Shown: one piece after another, positions 13,864-14,275 of the stretch
Position numbering within the stretch: the stretch's first letter is position 1
Layout: each line of letters begins with the position of its first letter
Assembly: GCA_934501475.1 (NCBI GenBank)
Contig: CAKSUL010000048.1
Coordinates: 1 to 14,275 of the forward strand
DNA from: an uncultured Roseovarius sp.
Lineage (GTDB): Bacteria > Pseudomonadota > Alphaproteobacteria > Rhodobacterales > Rhodobacteraceae
DNA length: 14,275 nucleotides
Direction of reading: 5' to 3'
The notes under the pieces: model-generated
What the model was told of the DNA's origin: nothing
The model's input: the letters and a program-made list of their open reading frames with translations, nothing else
The model's database searches: none
Translations under genes and position numbers: made by a program

Positions 13864-14275
13864 TCATCTCACGGCGTCATCCGTATCCTGGTCCAGGGCC
13901 ACCTCGATGGCATGTTCTTGCGCAAAGGCAACCGCCACCGGCGAGGATGACGGCGTCACGATCGAATAGCTGTCGGTTTCCTGCACCGCCGGCGAGGCGC
14001 GCTGCGTCATCCGGTAGGCCGCATAGCCGGCCATGACCACGGCCAGCAGCCCGATGAACAGGAAAAACCCGTGTGGCCCGATCGCCCCCATCATCCAGCC
14101 GGTGATCAGCGGACCCGCCACCGCACCCAGCCCGTTGATGAACACCATGCCACTGGCAGCGGCGGCCATGTCCTCATGTTCGAGAAAGTCGTTGGTATAG
14201 GCGATCAGCAGCGAATAGAGCGGGTTCGACAACCCCCCGACCAGAAACGCCGCGACCAGCAGCACAGGATAGAAC
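13864..14275 (-). CDS. MFS transporter, C-terminal part (cut by window edge)
   Basis: The last 136 or so codons of a major facilitator superfamily permease; the frame stays open to the window end. The visible part has about three hydrophobic membrane helices: Leu-Leu-Val-Ala-Ala-Phe-Leu-Val-Gly-Gly-Leu, then Phe-Ile-Asn-Gly-Leu-Gly-Ala-Val-Ala-Gly-Pro-Leu-Ile-Thr-Gly, then Gly-Phe-Phe-Leu-Phe-Ile-Gly-Leu-Leu. The loop Tyr-Thr-Asn-Asp-Phe-Leu lies between helices, and an Arg-Met-Thr-Gln-Arg segment follows the last helix. A polar, acidic tail of about 45 residues then runs to the stop, probably cytoplasmic. The sequence recalls the YcaD-like group, but the substrate cannot be inferred. Confidence 0.85.
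   Translation of the reverse strand, partial: FYPVLLVAAFLVGGLSNPLYSLLIAYTNDFLEHEDMAAAASGMVFINGLGAVAGPLITGWMMGAIGPHGFFLFIGLLAVVMAGYAAYRMTQRASPAVQETDSYSIVTPSSSPVAVAFAQEHAIEVALDQDTDDAVR

Noticed and set aside
1..14275. A novel defence, mobile or biosynthetic system
   Set aside because: Every substantial gene belongs to a recognised housekeeping or conserved-unknown family. There are no integrase, transposase, toxin-antitoxin, CRISPR or repeat-array signals and no obvious composition break.

Overview
The window is an ordinary, gene-dense, high-GC chromosomal segment of an alphaproteobacterium, most likely a Rhodobacteraceae (Roseobacter-group) member. Three things point there: the valine-catabolism gene set (mmsA, acyl-CoA dehydrogenase, 3-hydroxyisobutyryl-CoA hydrolase, mmsB), an alphaproteobacterial-type SOS box (GTTC-N7-GTTC) in front of uvrA, and the general character of the proteins. 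No rRNA, tRNA, CRISPR array, insertion sequence, phage gene or other transfer mark was seen.

Left part (1-1612, all minus strand): the first codons of a gene cut by the window edge, probably with a signal peptide; a 144-residue two-CBS-domain protein; and a LysR-type regulator. The LysR gene is divergent from mmsA across about 105 bp that carry a symmetric operator candidate.

Centre (1718-7655, all plus strand): mmsA, a strong terminator, a YbdK-type carboxylate-amine ligase, then acyl-CoA dehydrogenase, 3-hydroxyisobutyryl-CoA hydrolase and mmsB. The last three are tightly spaced (ATGA overlap, then a 3-base gap). Together the enzymes convert isobutyryl-CoA to propionyl-CoA, the distal valine pathway, except that no separate methacrylyl-CoA hydratase is present. 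The ligase is the only gene in this block without an obvious place in the pathway.

Right part (7717-14275): uvrA on the minus strand, with an SOS box and a sigma-70-like promoter; a divergent DUF488 gene; then, on the minus strand, lpdA followed by a methyltransferase-like gene; a DUF924 gene; and the C-terminal part of an MFS transporter cut by the right edge. lpdA stands without E1 or E2 partners in the window and has a clean 22-bp inverted repeat just upstream.

I found no evidence of an undescribed multi-gene system. The points most worth a second look are regulatory sites (lpdA inverted repeat, uvrA SOS box, lysR-mmsA operator) and a few protein oddities: a lost zinc ligand in UvrA, a methyltransferase-like protein with a degenerate SAM motif next to lpdA, and the ligase inside a valine cluster.
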